Assembly (NCBI GenBank): GCA_900313765.1
Contig: OMSN01000098.1
Span: 1 to 6,393 of the forward strand
DNA length: 6,393 bases
Direction: 5' to 3'
Origin: an uncultured Eubacteriales bacterium
GTDB taxonomy: Bacteria; Bacillota; Clostridia; Lachnospirales; Lachnospiraceae
Position 1 is the first letter of the stretch. Each line of letters begins with the position of its first letter. Both the position numbers and the translations under genes were made by a program. Under the pieces are notes generated by a model, which was not told the DNA's origin, did no database searches, and was given only the letters and a program-made list of their open reading frames with translations. This document shows positions 5,344-6,393 of this stretch, one piece after another.

Positions 5344-6393
5344 TCAGATCACATGAGATTGTTTGATGCGGTGCACCAGTTCTTCATTGCTGCGGGTGCG
5401 CGTGAACATATCCAGGATCCTCTCCACGGCATCCTCACCCTTCATGCCGTTCATCGCCCGGCGCATGACATAGGAAGCCTCTCCTTCATCCGTAGTCAGG
5501 AGCAGGTCTTCTCTTCTGGTTCCGGACTTCATGATATCGATGGCCGGGAATACACGGCGCTCGGAGAGCTTGCGGTCCAGGATCAGTTCCATATTGCCGG
5601 TGCCCTTGAACTCTTCATAGACGACATCGTCCATCTTGGATCCGGTATCGACCAGGGCGGTGGCAAGGATCGTAAGGCTGCCGCCTTCTCTCATATTTCT
5701 CGCCGCGCCGAAGAATCTCTTGGGCGGATGGAGCGCTGCCGGATCAAGACCGCCGGACAGGGTTCTTCCGGAAGGCGGTACGATCAGGTTGTACGCACGG
5801 GCCAGCCTGGTGATGGAATCCAGCAAGATGACAACGTCTCTCTTGTGCTCGACCAGTCTCCTTGCTCTCTCGATGCCCATCTCCGCGACTCTCTTGTGGT
5901 GTTCCGGAGTCTCGTCAAATGTGGAGTCCAGAACTTCCACGTTCTCTCCGACGATCGCTTCCCTGATATCCGTAACTTCCTCGGGTCTCTCATCGATCAG
6001 CATGATGATGATGTGCATCTCCGGGTTATTTCTCTGGATCGAGCGGGCGATATCCTTCAGGAGAGTAGTCTTTCCTGCTTTGGGAGGAGATACGATCAGA
6101 CCTCTCTGACCTTTGCCGATGGGGGACAGGATGTCCACGATCCGCATCGCGATCTCACGGCCGGTCCGCTCCATCCTGAGCCTCTGATCCGGAAAGATCG
6201 GTGTCATCTCGTCAAAGTTGTAGCGCTTGGCCGCTTCACTCGGAAGATACCCGTTGATCGTCTTGACAAAGAGCAGCGCCGAGAATTTCTCCTGCTGTGC
6301 ATGCACTCTTGTATTTCCGCAGATGATGTCTCCGGTCTTCAGGTTGAACCGCCTGATCTGGGACGGAGATACGTAGATGTCGTCCTCACCCGG
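5344..6393 (-). CDS. rho: Transcription termination factor Rho, N-terminus outside the window
   Basis: Rho is a hexameric RNA-dependent ATPase and helicase that ends transcription at C-rich, unstructured RNA. The C-terminal 349 residues are visible and the frame stays open to the window edge. The internal GTG at 6306 is not the start, because [18 protein letters not shown] of the primary RNA-binding domain precedes it. By alignment from memory to E. coli Rho (419 residues), about 73 core residues are missing, plus any N-terminal extension. In visible numbering: Walker A PPKAGKTT (103-110), the catalytic glutamate region LIDERPEE (133-140), Walker [17 protein letters not shown] (about 187-202), the secondary-site loops [20 protein letters not shown] (about 214-233), and SGTRRED with the arginine finger (R293). 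All catalytic elements are intact. No terminator follows; the rpmE promoter begins almost at once. Confidence 0.97.
   Translation of the reverse strand, partial: PGEDDIYVSPSQIRRFNLKTGDIICGNTRVHAQQEKFSALLFVKTINGYLPSEAAKRYNFDEMTPIFPDQRLRMERTGREIAMRIVDILSPIGKGQRGLIVSPPKAGKTTLLKDIARSIQRNNPEMHIIIMLIDERPEEVTDIREAIVGENVEVLDSTFDETPEHHKRVAEMGIERARRLVEHKRDVVILLDSITRLARAYNLIVPPSGRTLSGGLDPAALHPPKRFFGAARNMREGGSLTILATALVDTGSKMDDVVYEEFKGTGNMELILDRKLSERRVFPAIDIMKSGTRREDLLLTTDEGEASYVMRRAMNGMKGEDAVERILDMFTRTRSNEELVHRIKQSHVI

Noticed and set aside
1..6393. A previously undescribed defence, mobile or multi-gene system
   Set aside because: Every gene matches a common housekeeping or widespread family in a familiar clostridial order; I saw no transposase, integrase, toxin-antitoxin pair, CRISPR repeat or reverse transcriptase.

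Overview
This window is a single block of housekeeping genes from a bacterium that looks like a Clostridia-class Firmicute, most likely in or near the Lachnospiraceae. That placement is an inference. It rests on the order rho, rpmE, DUF1385 gene, prmC, prfA, on the RF1 sequence style, on strong AGGAGG-type ribosome binding sites and on a TTG start codon. Every gene lies on the minus strand, so transcription runs from the high coordinates to the low ones, and genes fill almost the whole window.

Layout in the direction of transcription. (1) 6393-5344: the C-terminal part of the transcription termination factor Rho; its N-terminus lies outside the window. (2) 5343-5135: a 209-base intergenic region with a near-consensus sigma-A promoter followed by a leader of about 165 nt that is rich in hairpins. 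(3) 5134-4928: rpmE, the zinc-binding form of ribosomal protein bL31, closed by a strong intrinsic terminator at 4913-4880. (4) 4862-1822: a tightly packed run of a DUF1385/YqhQ-family membrane protein, prmC (release factor methyltransferase) and prfA (release factor RF1). (5) 1818-217: hisC (histidinol-phosphate aminotransferase) and a COG2426 small multidrug export-family membrane protein, 3 and 12 bases after the gene before. (6) 188-1: the start of a class I SAM-dependent methyltransferase that runs off the window.

Functional logic. Rho, bL31, PrmC and RF1 all serve gene-expression termination or translation. PrmC methylates the GGQ glutamine of RF1, and the two genes overlap by 8 bases, so enzyme and substrate are probably translationally coupled. 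hisC, the COG2426 gene and the methyltransferase have no evident link to translation but appear to be co-transcribed.

I see no mobile element, CRISPR array, tRNA, rRNA or phage gene, and no clearly novel multi-gene system. The points most worth a second look are the structured rpmE leader with competing helices, the terminator placed only 17 bases before the next start codon, and a charged insertion of about 70 residues in the DUF1385 protein.
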